Shown here one piece after another: positions 17,057-25,670 of a stretch of 64,000 nucleotides of DNA; position 1 is the stretch's first letter, and each line of letters begins with the position of its first letter. The stretch is taken from positions 1 to 64,000 of the IMG/VR virus record IMGVR_UViG_3300042090_001278; one strand, given 5' to 3'. The translations under genes and the position numbers were made by a program. The stretch comes from a virus. Under the pieces are notes generated by a model. That model searched no databases and was not told the origin of the DNA. It saw nothing but the letters and a program-made list of their open reading frames with translations.

Positions 17057-17505
17057 CCGACGGCGCTGCGGCTTTTGGTTCTGCCGACAGCTTTCCCTTC
17101 CCTGCGATAGCCAGCCATGGCGAACTGAGCATCGGGAAGGTTGACGAGAGGTGGCACGCGGTCGAAATCGGCGGGAGAGTTGATGCGGTTCTCGTAGAGC
17201 CAGTCGAGGAAAGGGCCGAACATCGGACAAACCCAGACCTTGTGCTTGTCGAGATCGTATTTAGCTCGGCCTGGCGGCGTGAATCGTGCGCCCTCACCGG
17301 TTTGTAGGTCCAGCACCCAATAACTGTTCGGATCGACCCCGCACGCCCACAACAGCGGCTTGCCGATTAGGAGAGCACTTTTGTAGACCTGCTCGGACGG
17401 ATCGGACCCGCAGAGCATGAACTTGCCCCAGTTAGACATGCCGTTAATGTCGCCCGGAACGGCGTCGCCCGGAACGTTGGTCACCTCAACGATTTTTGTT
17501 ATCAT
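17053..17505 (-). CDS. hypothetical protein, leftward
   Basis: 150 residues on the minus strand between the methyltransferase and the glycosyltransferases. Well-mixed and protein-like (LLWACGVDPNSYWVLDLQTG, VCPMFGPFLDWLYENRINS). No domain recognised. It is divergent from the next gene with only 20 bases between starts, so it may share its promoter region. Confidence 0.65.
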   Translation of the reverse strand: MITKIVEVTNVPGDAVPGDINGMSNWGKFMLCGSDPSEQVYKSALLIGKPLLWACGVDPNSYWVLDLQTGEGARFTPPGRAKYDLDKHKVWVCPMFGPFLDWLYENRINSPADFDRVPPLVNLPDAQFAMAGYRREGKAVGRTKSRSAVG

Positions 17506-17525
17506 CTCGGCTTGGATTTTACCTC

Positions 17526-18404
17526 ATGAAACCCTCCCCAACTCCCGCCGATGCAAAAGTAGGCATTTGTATCGCGACATATGGCAGCGTGCCATATGTC
17601 CACCTCGGCCTCGAGGCGCTTCATCGTCACGAAAACATGCTCATCCAGGGCTATGAGCATGGCACCCTCAGGCTTCTTGTCCATGACGACAGCAGCCCGG
17701 ACCAGGAAGCTCTGAAACGCCTTTGCGCGGACTACCTGGTCGCGCCCGACTTTGTGAGCACGGTCAGCCGGCGCGTGCCGACGATCGGGGACACGTCGGC
17801 CTTTGTGGAGGCGCTGAAGTGGGCCGAGCGCGAAGGCCTGGACGTCGTGGTCAAGTGCTCGCGGCGGATGATCCTGAACAAGCCGTGGGTAGCGGGCCTG
17901 GTCGAGCTGATGCACAACACCGGTTACGCGACGGCATCGGGCGCGTGCGCCTGGTACCGCTTCGGCTTCCGATCGGAGCTGGTGGCGATGCACGTGCGGT
18001 CGTGGATCGACAGCGGGGCGTGCGCGGAGATGGAGGCGTGCGTTCGCGAGAATCGTCAGCCCGATCCGCTGCCCGAGGCCTGGCTGCATCACCGGGCGCG
18101 CGATGTCCACCGGTTCGTGCATCCCACGGTCGAGTCGGCGAGCCACATGCAGGACGTGAATCATCCGGACTGCGATATGCTGGTTCGGTACGAGCAGGCC
18201 TATGTGCGATCGGACCACAAGGAGGCGTTCGCGGACTGGGCGCTGATGGGCCTTAGCCGGCGCGACCGCGTTCCGGGCGTGCTGTGGCACGATATCGACA
18301 CGCCGGCGGAGTATGCGGCGCTGTCGGCGGAGTTTGGCCTGCCGTACACGGCGGATCAGTTTGAGATTCGCGCCGACCACAACTGCGGCAAGCGTGACGC
18401 TTGA
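17526..18404 (+). CDS. family 2-type glycosyltransferase
   Basis: 292 residues. N-terminus VGICIATYGSVPYVHLGLEA followed by VHDDSSPD matches the nucleotide-binding start of GT-A family 2 enzymes (beta strand, then Asp-Asp). Later LDVVVKCSRRMI and HDIDTP could contribute metal binding. Between these lies a family H element encoding NMLIQGYEHGT in frame (nt 17635-17668), just before the DD motif. ATG 17526 chosen because the conserved strand follows directly. The last residues GKRDA and the stop come from the family E cassette. Acts with the next gene. Confidence 0.72.
   Translation: MKPSPTPADAKVGICIATYGSVPYVHLGLEALHRHENMLIQGYEHGTLRLLVHDDSSPDQEALKRLCADYLVAPDFVSTVSRRVPTIGDTSAFVEALKWAEREGLDVVVKCSRRMILNKPWVAGLVELMHNTGYATASGACAWYRFGFRSELVAMHVRSWIDSGACAEMEACVRENRQPDPLPEAWLHHRARDVHRFVHPTVESASHMQDVNHPDCDMLVRYEQAYVRSDHKEAFADWALMGLSRRDRVPGVLWHDIDTPAEYAALSAEFGLPYTADQFEIRADHNCGKRDA
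17635..17668 (+). repeat. family H hairpin repeat, in frame, copy 1
   Basis: CATGCTCA-tccagggcta-TGAGCATG hairpin followed by GCACCC; identical over about 32 bases to 53529-53561. Encodes MLIQGYEHGT. Confidence 0.9.
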
Positions 18405-18417
18405 CCCGTGATGGGGA
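18390..18417 (+). repeat. family E double-hairpin cassette, copy 3
   Basis: AAGCGT-G-ACGCTT, then the TGA stop of the upstream gene, then CCC-GTGAT-GGG followed by GA, 6 bases before the TTG start of the next gene. Confidence 0.88.
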
Positions 18418-18423
18418 AGTTCC

Positions 18424-19500
18424 TTGCACCCTCGCCGAATAGTCCTCGATCAGCGTCAGAGCGCGGGCGATGTCCTCGTGCTTACCGCCGCTGTCAAGGC
18501 ACTGCACGAATCGCAGCCGGGGATGTTCATCACCGATTATGTCGGGCATCACGGGCGCCTTTCGGACGGCAACAACCTCTTCGAGCATAACCCCTACATA
18601 ACGCCATTCTATGAAGGGCCGCCGCACGATGTGCGCAAGCACGTGGCGGCCGCTCAGTACGTGATGTGCGATTACGGCTACGGGTGCAACGGGGCCGGAC
18701 GCTCTTTCCACTTCCTGTACGGGTTCACGGAGTTCCTCTCGCGCAAGCTGGGCGTGCATATCGAGATGAAGGATTTCAAGGGCGATCTGTACCTCGAGGG
18801 CGAGGACCTGGAGCCGTGGCCGGGACTGCCGGCGACTTACGCGATTATCGACGCCGGCCACAAGGCGGACGTGACCGCAAAGCTCTGGAGTGTCTACCGC
18901 TATCAGGAAGTCGTGAACGCGACGAAGGATCGTATCGCCTGGGTGCAAGTCGGCAGCGCGGCCGACACGCACGCGCACCTAACGGGTGTCCACGATCTGA
19001 TCGGTCAGACGAACCTGCGGCAGCTCATTCGCGTGTTCCGCGGGGCATCGCTGGTGCTGACTCCGATCAGCCTGCCGATGCACCTGGCGGCGGCCGTGCC
19101 GATGATAGGCGATGGCAATAAGCCTGCGCCGGCCGATGTCGAGAAGATGCACGAGCGGTATGGTCAGAAGCGGGGCGCGGCGAAGGGCGAGCGCGGCAGC
19201 CCTGGCGACGATCCGCCCGCTTGCCGGAAGATTCGGCCGTGCGTGGTGCTGGCCGGACAGCGCGAGCAGCGGCAATGGGAGCTGTATCCGGGGCATGTGA
19301 TGCTCGGAACGGACGGCAAGCTCTCGCAGTGCCCGGTAGGTGTCGGCGATGCCTGCTGGCGCAACAAGACGGTGAAGATCGACAAAGACCAGTCGCTGTG
19401 CATGTCGGCGATGCTCGACGAGCAGGGCAAGCCGATGCCCGAATGCCTCCACCGTGTGAGCGTGGCCGAAGTGGTGCGCGCGATCGAGAGATTCCTGTAG
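18424..19500 (+). CDS. family 9 glycosyltransferase (heptosyltransferase-like)
   Basis: 358 residues from a TTG placed 6 bases after GGGGA. The N-terminus RRIVLDQRQSAGDVLVLTAA matches GT9/heptosyltransferases (Gly-Asp loop). The second domain has IAWVQVGSAADTH and then LIRVFRGASLVLTPISLPMHLAAA, the sugar-nucleotide-binding signature. The last 110 residues add a Cys-containing tail (PACRKIRPCVVL, QCPVGVGDACWRN) that could bind a metal. Known GT9 enzymes add sugars to lipopolysaccharide; here virion or surface glycans are equally possible. Translated in tandem with the GT2 gene. Confidence 0.75.
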   Translation: MHPRRIVLDQRQSAGDVLVLTAAVKALHESQPGMFITDYVGHHGRLSDGNNLFEHNPYITPFYEGPPHDVRKHVAAAQYVMCDYGYGCNGAGRSFHFLYGFTEFLSRKLGVHIEMKDFKGDLYLEGEDLEPWPGLPATYAIIDAGHKADVTAKLWSVYRYQEVVNATKDRIAWVQVGSAADTHAHLTGVHDLIGQTNLRQLIRVFRGASLVLTPISLPMHLAAAVPMIGDGNKPAPADVEKMHERYGQKRGAAKGERGSPGDDPPACRKIRPCVVLAGQREQRQWELYPGHVMLGTDGKLSQCPVGVGDACWRNKTVKIDKDQSLCMSAMLDEQGKPMPECLHRVSVAEVVRAIERFL

Positions 19501-19506
19501 GATTTA

Positions 19507-19560
19507 GGATTCAGGAATGGGACTTATTGGACGAATGGGACCGATGGGACCATGCCGCCG
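19507..19560 (+). repeat. family A repeat
   Basis: Intergenic copy between the glycosyltransferase stop and the connector gene, with full head and the CATGCCGCCG tail. Confidence 0.85.
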
Positions 19561-19588
19561 AATAGATATCTGACGAGGCGATTCCCCC

Positions 19589-20344
19589 ATGACCGGTAAT
19601 GACATCATTCAGTCGGGCCTCGTCAGACTTGGCGAGAGCCTTTCGACGGGTGCGCAGCAGCAGTCGATGCTATGGCCCGACCACGTGCGCTGGGCGGCGA
19701 ACCGGCTGGCGCGGGACACGTGGTGCCTGTACCGGCTGGCATCGACGGACATCCTGATGGGTCAGGGTGTCTACAAGATGCCGAAGCGCCCGTTCCGCGC
19801 GATGGCGGTGCTAGTCAAGGATGACAACGGCAATATCTGGCCGATCTCCGGGATCACGGCCGAGCAGGCGGACAGCCTCTACTACAACTGGCGGGCATCG
19901 CCGGGGTCGTCGCCGCCGGCGGGCCTGCCGTCAACAAGCGTGCCTCAGATTTACCAGGGCGTGCCGGTGCAGTATATCGACGATACCCTGGACACCCTCT
20001 GCCTCATTCCCATCCCGAACTACGGTGCCCAGGACGGCTTGATGGTGGCCGGCTACTACGGTGTCGACAAGTGGTGGGATATGAACGATGAATGCCCGCT
20101 CCCGGACGGCCATCAGCAGGCGGTGATCACCGGGGCTTGCTGGCAGCGGTGCGAGGAGATGCTGATGATCGACCCGCGCTACGCCGCTGTCCTTCCCAGG
20201 TATCAGTCCCGCTTTGAATCGGAGAAGCGTGACCTGTACCGCGAGTGCGTGGGGGCGATCGAGGCGCGGCGCGGCCAGGTGCCGTCGATGGGCAAGCGGA
20301 TGGGCGCGTACGGCCTCGGCTGGGGATTCTGGGGGGTGGCGTAA
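19589..20344 (+). CDS. head-tail connector candidate
   Basis: 251 residues, helical at both ends, with the start MTGNDIIQSGLVRLGESLST common to head-completion proteins of podoviruses (gp4-like or gp8-like adaptors). Placed after the capsid block and before the tail nozzle. Its stop codon overlaps the next start (TAATG), showing tight coupling. Function by position and style only. Confidence 0.6.
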   Translation: MTGNDIIQSGLVRLGESLSTGAQQQSMLWPDHVRWAANRLARDTWCLYRLASTDILMGQGVYKMPKRPFRAMAVLVKDDNGNIWPISGITAEQADSLYYNWRASPGSSPPAGLPSTSVPQIYQGVPVQYIDDTLDTLCLIPIPNYGAQDGLMVAGYYGVDKWWDMNDECPLPDGHQQAVITGACWQRCEEMLMIDPRYAAVLPRYQSRFESEKRDLYRECVGAIEARRGQVPSMGKRMGAYGLGWGFWGVA

Positions 20345-21090
20345 TGTCTACGTCGACGGACATTATCAACGCGGTCGAGACGTATCTCGCGCAGACAACG
20401 GCAATGATCGTGGCAGGTCTGCCCTCGGGCGGCGGCGAAAACGATGTCTACACGATCACGAGCAACAATCAGCTCCTCTTGTGGGCGACGGAGGGTCAGA
20501 ACCGGCTCGCAAGGCTTTGCCTGCCGGTCCCGGACACTGCGACGTTCACGCCGGCGACGTCGGGCCAATCCAGCGTGCCGTTCACGCAGATCGTGAGCGG
20601 GTCGGGGCGGGTGCTGATATCGCCGTCGCAGGTGTCGATCGGCAGCCGCAACCTCGTGACGGCCAACATGGGCTTTTTGATGGGGAACAACAACTGGTAC
20701 CCGACGCTTCCCGATGGAACGCCGACCGGTTGGGCGGATAACAATAGCGGGATCACGCTGTCGACCTACACGGGTCAGCCGACGTTCACGGCGACCGGCT
20801 ACTTTCTGCCGGCTCCGCTGACGATCCTGGGCCAGACGCTTGACAGTTATATCGACGACTACGCGATGCGGACGATCGCCTTCTATGTGGCGTGGATGGT
20901 CTGCGGCAAAAACCTGAACAACACGGTGCTGGCCGAGCGGCTGGTGCCGATGGGGAACGAGTGGGTCGGCGGTGTCAAGGAGATGTACGCGCGTCTGATC
21001 CAGGAGGATCCGACGATGGCGGCGTTCTACCCGCTGGAGCCGATCAACAGCCTGGTGCAGGTGACAGGTCAGGTCAAGGCCAGGACGTAG
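20344..21090 (+). CDS. second head-tail adaptor candidate
   Basis: 248 residues; ATG overlaps the previous stop. N-terminal helix MSTSTDIINAVETYLAQTT, middle beta-rich part, C-terminal helical part (SYIDDYAMRTIAFYVAWMVC and ARLIQEDPTMAAFYPLEPIN). The two genes look like a connector pair. The preceding in-frame extension to 20245 is a by-product of GC-rich DNA. Confidence 0.58.
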   Translation: MSTSTDIINAVETYLAQTTAMIVAGLPSGGGENDVYTITSNNQLLLWATEGQNRLARLCLPVPDTATFTPATSGQSSVPFTQIVSGSGRVLISPSQVSIGSRNLVTANMGFLMGNNNWYPTLPDGTPTGWADNNSGITLSTYTGQPTFTATGYFLPAPLTILGQTLDSYIDDYAMRTIAFYVAWMVCGKNLNNTVLAERLVPMGNEWVGGVKEMYARLIQEDPTMAAFYPLEPINSLVQVTGQVKART

Positions 21091-21158
21091 GGATTAGGAT
21101 TCAGGATTCAGGAATGGGACGAATAGGACGTAGGGGACGGATACGACAATGCCGCGGA
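21091..21158 (+). repeat. family A repeat
   Basis: Intergenic copy with duplicated head (GGATTCAGGATTCAGG) and the complete tail ACAATGCCGCGG. Confidence 0.88.
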
Positions 21159-21178
21159 AGTAGGAATAGGCGCACGCC

Positions 21179-21697
21179 ATGAGCAGTTCATCGTCATCGT
21201 CGGCAAGTGGTTCGAGCAGCTCGGGGGGCGTGCGGTCGCCGCTTTACTGCCGGCAGGGCGTGCGCCTGATTGAGCCGTCGCCAAAGACGATCGAGCAGTC
21301 GGTCGCCGGCGGCAACCTGTATGTGACGGTGACGATGCCGTTCGGCATTCTCAACAAGTGGCTGCCGCTGATGCCCTCGAGCGGGCCGGATGTGCTGGTG
21401 ATCAACTACGCAGACACGCTTGGCCAGGTCGGGATCGTGTCGCGAAACGTGACCTTCTGGATGTCCGACAGCGGGTATGTGTTCGTGAGCAGCGATGGGA
21501 GCACGCAGTTTTTGATCGGCGGGGTCGATGGGCCGTTCTTTGATGCGAACGCGCTGGCGGTCAACGCAAGGAATGTTACGGCTTTGGCCGCGGCGCTTTT
21601 GCCCTGCTGCAATCCGGCGCGGTACGACGCGGCGGTCCTGGTGACCGGGCAGGTGCGGCCGGTGACGTGGATTCATGACGGCGTGCTGCTGTCGTGA
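21179..21697 (+). CDS. virion protein with N-terminal serine run
   Basis: 172 residues starting with a serine-rich leader (MSSSSSSSASGSSSSGG) and then a compact beta domain (YVTVTMPFGILNKWLPLMPS, VTFWMSDSGYVFVSSDGS). Resembles a small head or tail decoration protein. The serine codons are mixed, so the run is not a simple DNA repeat. Confidence 0.62.
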   Translation: MSSSSSSSASGSSSSGGVRSPLYCRQGVRLIEPSPKTIEQSVAGGNLYVTVTMPFGILNKWLPLMPSSGPDVLVINYADTLGQVGIVSRNVTFWMSDSGYVFVSSDGSTQFLIGGVDGPFFDANALAVNARNVTALAAALLPCCNPARYDAAVLVTGQVRPVTWIHDGVLLS

Positions 21698-21700
21698 GGC

Positions 21701-21750
21701 TAGGACTTAGGAATGGGTCGAATGGGACTTAGGGGACGGATGGGACAGGA
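21701..21750 (+). repeat. family A repeat
   Basis: Fills the gap between two convergent genes (TTAGGAATGGG head, ending TGGGACAGG). Confidence 0.85.
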
Positions 21751-22047
21751 TTAGTCGGCGGTGGGGTCGATTTGAGGATAGTGCTGCCTGAACTCGGCCT
21801 CCGAGACTTGTTTGAAGCCGCTTGCCTTGGCGAACTTCGCGTAAGCGCCGACGAGCACGCCTACTTCAAACGTAAGCTCCTGCGGCATGTCGCCGAGGTA
21901 TTGAACTTCCGCTTTATCACAAAGCACTTTGACCGCGGAGATCAGTTCGTCGAGGCCAACGGCGGGGCCGTCTGTTTCGAGGTCGAGATAGCGGCTCATG
22001 ATTTGGCTCTCCTCTTCAGTCACGATGCGCAGGTTCTTTGCTCTCAC
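21751..22047 (-). CDS. small leftward protein, operon gene 4
   Basis: 98 residues, GTG start. Acidic, helical (RIVTEEESQIMSRYLDLETD and FEVGVLVGAYAKFAKASGFK). No family recognised. Last gene of a four-gene leftward cluster inside the virion block, typical of cargo genes. Confidence 0.62.
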   Translation of the reverse strand: MRAKNLRIVTEEESQIMSRYLDLETDGPAVGLDELISAVKVLCDKAEVQYLGDMPQELTFEVGVLVGAYAKFAKASGFKQVSEAEFRQHYPQIDPTAD

Positions 22048-22137
22048 GATTTGCCCCCGTGCCCGCGCTTGCGCCGCTTGAGACGCTTCGCGACGACGAT
22101 GGTCTGGTGGTGCTAGTCATTCGGGCGTGGCCTCTGC

Positions 22138-22437
22138 TCATCGCGCGGATACCTCGCCTTCGTCCTCGACCGGGCTGTACTTGCGCTCGAAAACGGCCTT
22201 TGGATTGACGTAGGCGTAGCCATCCTCCTGAACGACGTAGTAGTCGCCAGGCACGGGCATATAGCGGGCGACCATCGCTTCATCGATCTTCACGTTTTCG
22301 TGGCCGTCTAGGACGAGAGGCAGGTCGAACCAGTGCGCTACCACGGGATCTGTACGTCCTGGCGGATGGTAGACGGCATCGCCCACGGTCAGGATCAGGT
22401 AGGCGTCGACGATCTCCGGGTTAGCTCGATAGCGCAT
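22138..22437 (-). CDS. small leftward phage protein with PGDYYV motif
   Basis: 99 residues. Contains MPVPGDYYVVQEDGYAYVNP followed by FERKY, a pattern widely seen in small uncharacterised phage proteins. Overlaps the preceding gene of the operon by 17 bases. AAAGGCAGG lies upstream of the ATG. Function unknown. Confidence 0.7.
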   Translation of the reverse strand: MRYRANPEIVDAYLILTVGDAVYHPPGRTDPVVAHWFDLPLVLDGHENVKIDEAMVARYMPVPGDYYVVQEDGYAYVNPKAVFERKYSPVEDEGEVSAR

Positions 22438-22723
22438 GGATACCTGCCTTTCCCGGACGCAATCGGAATACGTGGATCATCTCGCCACCCTCGCGGACTG
22501 ACCCGATGAACTTGTAGTCCTCCGGGCGCTCGATCTTCGTGCCTGTCGTGATGGCCAGGAAGATTTCGTCGCAAAAATCGTACGAGTCGTCGACAAGCAT
22601 GTTGACGTAGATATCTCCCTGATAAACGTCAACGCTCAGAGTATCGCCGAACGCGGGAACTCCGACCGCCGTATGCAACGCACCGCTGGCGTGGGCGATC
22701 TTGTAGCTTTCGACCTTAATCAT
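22421..22723 (-). CDS. small leftward protein, DUF7352-like
   Basis: 100 residues. MIKVESYKIA, then VDVYQGDIYVNMLVDDS, YKFIGSVREG and MIHVFRL follow the layout of a common small phage family (two beta repeats, ending in HVF). Overlaps both neighbours; GGAGGG sits close to the ATG. Function unknown. Confidence 0.65.
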   Translation of the reverse strand: MIKVESYKIAHASGALHTAVGVPAFGDTLSVDVYQGDIYVNMLVDDSYDFCDEIFLAITTGTKIERPEDYKFIGSVREGGEMIHVFRLRPGKAGIHALSS

Positions 22724-23093
22724 CCCTCATACCCTCCGGGATTGCTTCGGCCGCTTGCCGCAGCTCGCGGAACACGCGGAACTCTTGCACGATCATGGCG
22801 ATGGCGCGGTCGTCGGTGAGGTTGAGGCGCTCGCGCAGGAAGTCGACGACGAAGCCATCGGCCAGGGCGCTGACGCTGGCGTTGACCAGATACTCGGCCT
22901 GGCGGATTGCCTCCTCGGGCGACATCTGAATCTCGACGGTGGCCGTGCGATCGGGAGATTGAGGTTCCTCCTCACCGTCGCGTGAGATGGGCTTGCCGGT
23001 GACGACGAGCCGGACCCACGGCAGGCCGGTTTTCACCCCTTGCATGCTGCCGACGAATATCCCGTGGTTGGCGTCGCTGCTTGGTTCTTCCAT
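22716..23093 (-). CDS. small leftward protein, operon gene 1
   Basis: 125 residues; N-terminal beta part (GLPWVRLVVTGKPISRDGEE), C-terminal helices (SPEEAIRQAEYLVNASVSAL, DDRAIAMIVQEFRVFRELRQ). First of four overlapping leftward genes; the promoter should lie in 23094-23151, where small inverted repeats AGAAGG/CCTTCT and AAGGA/TCCTT are seen. Confidence 0.65.
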   Translation of the reverse strand: MEEPSSDANHGIFVGSMQGVKTGLPWVRLVVTGKPISRDGEEEPQSPDRTATVEIQMSPEEAIRQAEYLVNASVSALADGFVVDFLRERLNLTDDRAIAMIVQEFRVFRELRQAAEAIPEGMRDD

Positions 23094-23151
23094 GAGCGCC
23101 TGTTAGCCAAATGAGAAGGGAAATCCTTCTTGGACAAGGAGTCCTTTCCCC

Positions 23152-24168
23152 ATGCGAAGATTCGCTTTTTCCAAAGCGGCAATTGCTCTGCTCGCTATTT
23201 CAGTTTTTGCCATTTTCGGCAAAAGCCCGGTCCTCGCGCAGCCGGTCTTTCCGCCGCAAGACGCGTGGAACGTGCCGATCGCGTCGGCGCCGGTCGACCC
23301 GATGTCGGCCACGTATATCGCGTATGCGGCCGCTCACGCGACAAGCTACGCCGGCGTGGTCACCGGGCCGAACCTTCACATCTGGAACGCGACGTGGTGC
23401 TTCATGGTGCCAAAGATCGGGCAGCCCACGATTGCGATTAGCCAGAAGGTTTCGTGGCACAGCTTCCCGACGCCCTGGCCGGTACCGCTGCCGCCCAGGA
23501 TACAGGCCGACGACGACGCGCACATGATTGTACTCGACCTCTGGAACCAGAAGCTGTACGAGAGTTACGACACGAGCTGGATTCCAGGAGATGGGACGAA
23601 TAAGACAAATGGGACGGATACGACAATTCCGCAGACTCTGATGGGGACGATTTCGGCGTATGGCGGGTGGGTTTTCGATCTGAGGCAGGCGAACGCGTGG
23701 CTGCCGGCGGGAACCGCGAGCGCGACGGCGAGCGGTTTGCCGGCGTATCCGGGGCTGATTCGATACCGCGAAGTCAACGACGGGCGGATCAGCCATGCGC
23801 TGTTCTTCTCGGTTCCGGCCGGCGTCGTTCAGCGATACGGCTTCGTGCGGCCGGCATCGGACACGGACCAGGCCGGCGACCCGCAGTCGGTCGACACGGT
23901 GGACGCGCTGCCGTATGGCGCACACCTGCGGCTCAAGGCGAGCTTTGACACGTCGAAGTGGCGCGGCAAGGAAGCCGTGACGGTTGCGAACGCGCTGAAG
24001 GAGTTCGGCTGCTACGTCGGTGACACGGGCGGCTATTTCGCGCTCCAGCAGTCGGTTGGGGCTTGGAACTATTACGACTTGCGGCAGCTAGGCGACCTGG
24101 CGATCACGGACTTTGACGTGGTGTCGCCGCCGGATGGAACGTCGCTGATGCGCGTTCCGGGGCATTAG
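23152..24168 (+). CDS. secreted protein of unknown function
   Basis: 338 residues with a clear signal peptide (cleavage after PVLA). The mature protein (FPPQDAWNVPIASAPVDPMS, DDDAHMIVLDLWNQKLYESY, GLPAYPGLIRYREVNDGRIS followed by HALFFSV, and LRLKASFDTSKW) follows the pattern of a bacterial secreted family that I recognise by layout but cannot name. A family A insert (GDGTNKTNGTDTTIPQ, nt 23584-23634) is spliced into it. Possibly alters the host envelope. Confidence 0.72.
   Translation: MRRFAFSKAAIALLAISVFAIFGKSPVLAQPVFPPQDAWNVPIASAPVDPMSATYIAYAAAHATSYAGVVTGPNLHIWNATWCFMVPKIGQPTIAISQKVSWHSFPTPWPVPLPPRIQADDDAHMIVLDLWNQKLYESYDTSWIPGDGTNKTNGTDTTIPQTLMGTISAYGGWVFDLRQANAWLPAGTASATASGLPAYPGLIRYREVNDGRISHALFFSVPAGVVQRYGFVRPASDTDQAGDPQSVDTVDALPYGAHLRLKASFDTSKWRGKEAVTVANALKEFGCYVGDTGGYFALQQSVGAWNYYDLRQLGDLAITDFDVVSPPDGTSLMRVPGH
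23584..23634 (+). repeat. family A repeat, in frame
   Basis: Inside the secreted protein gene; encodes GTNKTNGTDTTIPQ. Confidence 0.85.
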
Positions 24169-24174
24169 GACACA

Positions 24175-24230
24175 GGATTCAGGAATGGGACCAATAGGAC
24201 GAATTGGACGAATTGGACCATGCCGCGGAA
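24175..24230 (+). repeat. family A repeat
   Basis: Intergenic copy after the secreted protein gene, followed by about 150 bases with no gene. Confidence 0.85.
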
Positions 24231-24388
24231 ACGGCAGCCCGAGGGTGCTGCACGCCCTGCGCCGCGGAAACTAATCAGAAGGCCCGACCGCTTAGACTCC
24301 CGATGGGCCGAGCCTTCCTAACTTTACCGGTTCACACTGGCGTAACCCCTCCTTTTTCGATGTCGTTGACGGAAAGATACCCAATTCC

Positions 24389-24829
24389 ATGCCTGATATA
24401 CTGACGCCCGATACTCAGTACGCGATCCTCGAGGAGCGACTGACCGGCTACAAGCTGCTGATGGATCAGGGCTTTTTGGCGTCGAAGGAGGCGGTCGCCG
24501 CCGCTCTCTCCGCGCAGGACAAGGCTGTTTCGGCTGCATTCATGGCACAGGAGAAGGCTTCTGGGAAGGCTGAGGTAAGCCAGACGCGCGTGAACGAGAG
24601 CCTGAACGAGTTTAGAGGGGCGATGAAGGACCAGCAGTCGACTCTGATGCCTCGCGCCGAGACGGAGCTGCTGATTAAGGAAGCGCGGACGCAGATCGAT
24701 TCGCTGAAAACGCAGATGGTCGAGTCCGAGGGTCGACGGCATGGCCTCTCGGTCGGCTGGGGCTACCTGGTGGGCTCGATCGGTACGATTATGGCGGTTG
24801 TCATGGCGATCCACGCTTTGTTCAAATAG
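24389..24829 (+). CDS. coiled-coil protein with C-terminal membrane segment
   Basis: 146 residues: long helical, Ala/Glu/Gln/Lys-rich coiled coil, then GWGYLVGSIGTIMAVVMAIH and a short basic end ALFK. This matches a common phage type that carries one C-terminal membrane helix (GWGYLVG is characteristic) and is often guessed to be a holin or spanin-like protein. Weak ribosome site GGAAAG. Confidence 0.65.
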   Translation: MPDILTPDTQYAILEERLTGYKLLMDQGFLASKEAVAAALSAQDKAVSAAFMAQEKASGKAEVSQTRVNESLNEFRGAMKDQQSTLMPRAETELLIKEARTQIDSLKTQMVESEGRRHGLSVGWGYLVGSIGTIMAVVMAIHALFK

Positions 24830-24843
24830 TCTGTAGTCTCCCC

Positions 24844-25497
24844 TTGCTCTCCTTTCGCGATCGGGTTCGTTTTGACGCTGGCGCACCGTGGGTGCGATCG
24901 GCGGCGTTTCGGTATGCGCGGCCGGGCGGCCTTTCGCGGGCGGATTTGGTCGGCGCCGGCAATTTGGGGCTGGCCAGGGCAGTCGCGCGGTTCGACGCGG
25001 CCCGCGGAGTGGCGTTTCGGTCGTTTGCGATCGGACAGATTCGCGGCGCGGTGCTCGAGGAGATTCGCGGGTGGTCGAGGATTCCCAGATGGGCGGAAAA
25101 GGAAGATCGGAAGAATGGGTCGGATGGGACGCCAGGAGATGGGTCCAATAAGACGAATGGGACAAATACGACAATGTCGCCGAGGGGACAGGACCGGGGC
25201 AGTTTGCTGGCGGATGTGATGTCGGTGTGCGGTCCCAAGAGTATTGACGATGACGAGGATGGGCAGTCGGGCGACCTGACGGCCGCGCTGGCGCTGTCGA
25301 GGATCGAGAATGCCCAGCTTTGGGCGTGTGTCGACAGGCTGCTGCCTTCCGAGGCGCGGGTCGTGAGGATGCACTACCGAGACGGGATGACGTTCGCGCA
25401 GGTGGCCGAGGCGCGCGGTGTCTGCGAGGGCGCTGAGTACAAGATACACGCGCGGGCGATGAAGAAGCTGAGGCGGATGATCTCGGAGTCTGTCTGA
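24844..25497 (+). CDS. sigma-70 family RNA polymerase sigma factor
   Basis: 217 residues from a TTG. Region 2 is clear: LSRADLVGAGNLGLARAVAR, FDAARGVAFRSFAIGQIRGA, then VLEEIRGWSRIPRW. Region 4 is at the C-terminus: LLPSEARVVRMHYRDGMTFA, QVAEARGV, then AMKKLRRMI. The linker carries a long family A insert (KNGSDGTPGDGSNKTNGTN). The type is closest to FliA/SigB-like alternative factors. A phage sigma factor would redirect host RNA polymerase to phage promoters. The stop codon (25495) lies inside the family D repeat. Confidence 0.82.
   Translation: MLSFRDRVRFDAGAPWVRSAAFRYARPGGLSRADLVGAGNLGLARAVARFDAARGVAFRSFAIGQIRGAVLEEIRGWSRIPRWAEKEDRKNGSDGTPGDGSNKTNGTNTTMSPRGQDRGSLLADVMSVCGPKSIDDDEDGQSGDLTAALALSRIENAQLWACVDRLLPSEARVVRMHYRDGMTFAQVAEARGVCEGAEYKIHARAMKKLRRMISESV
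25111..25193 (+). repeat. family A repeat, in frame, long copy
   Basis: Inside the sigma factor gene between regions 2 and 4, encoding an Asn/Gly/Thr/Asp linker. Confidence 0.85.
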
Positions 25498-25545
25498 ACT
25501 CGGATTACGCTGATTGATGTGATTAGGATGATTTTCCGGAGACGG
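25491..25545 (+). repeat. family D intergenic repeat, copy 2
   Basis: TGTCTGA at its start supplies the stop codon of the sigma factor gene; ends TTTTCCGGAGACGG. Confidence 0.88.
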
Positions 25546-25670
25546 ACAGAAGCGGGCGTCAGACAGGAGCGGGCGTCCGTCGCCTCGTTCCTCGGCTTTG
25601 GAAGCCCCTACACGGATTAGACCCCCCTTGCCGCTTTTCCCCTTAAGGATTGAACTTCAAGTTCACCCAC

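Noticed and set aside
22048-22137. A small gene ending in the GTGA overlap at 22047
   Set aside because: The frame ending there encodes a basic 23-residue stretch but has no start codon before an upstream stop.
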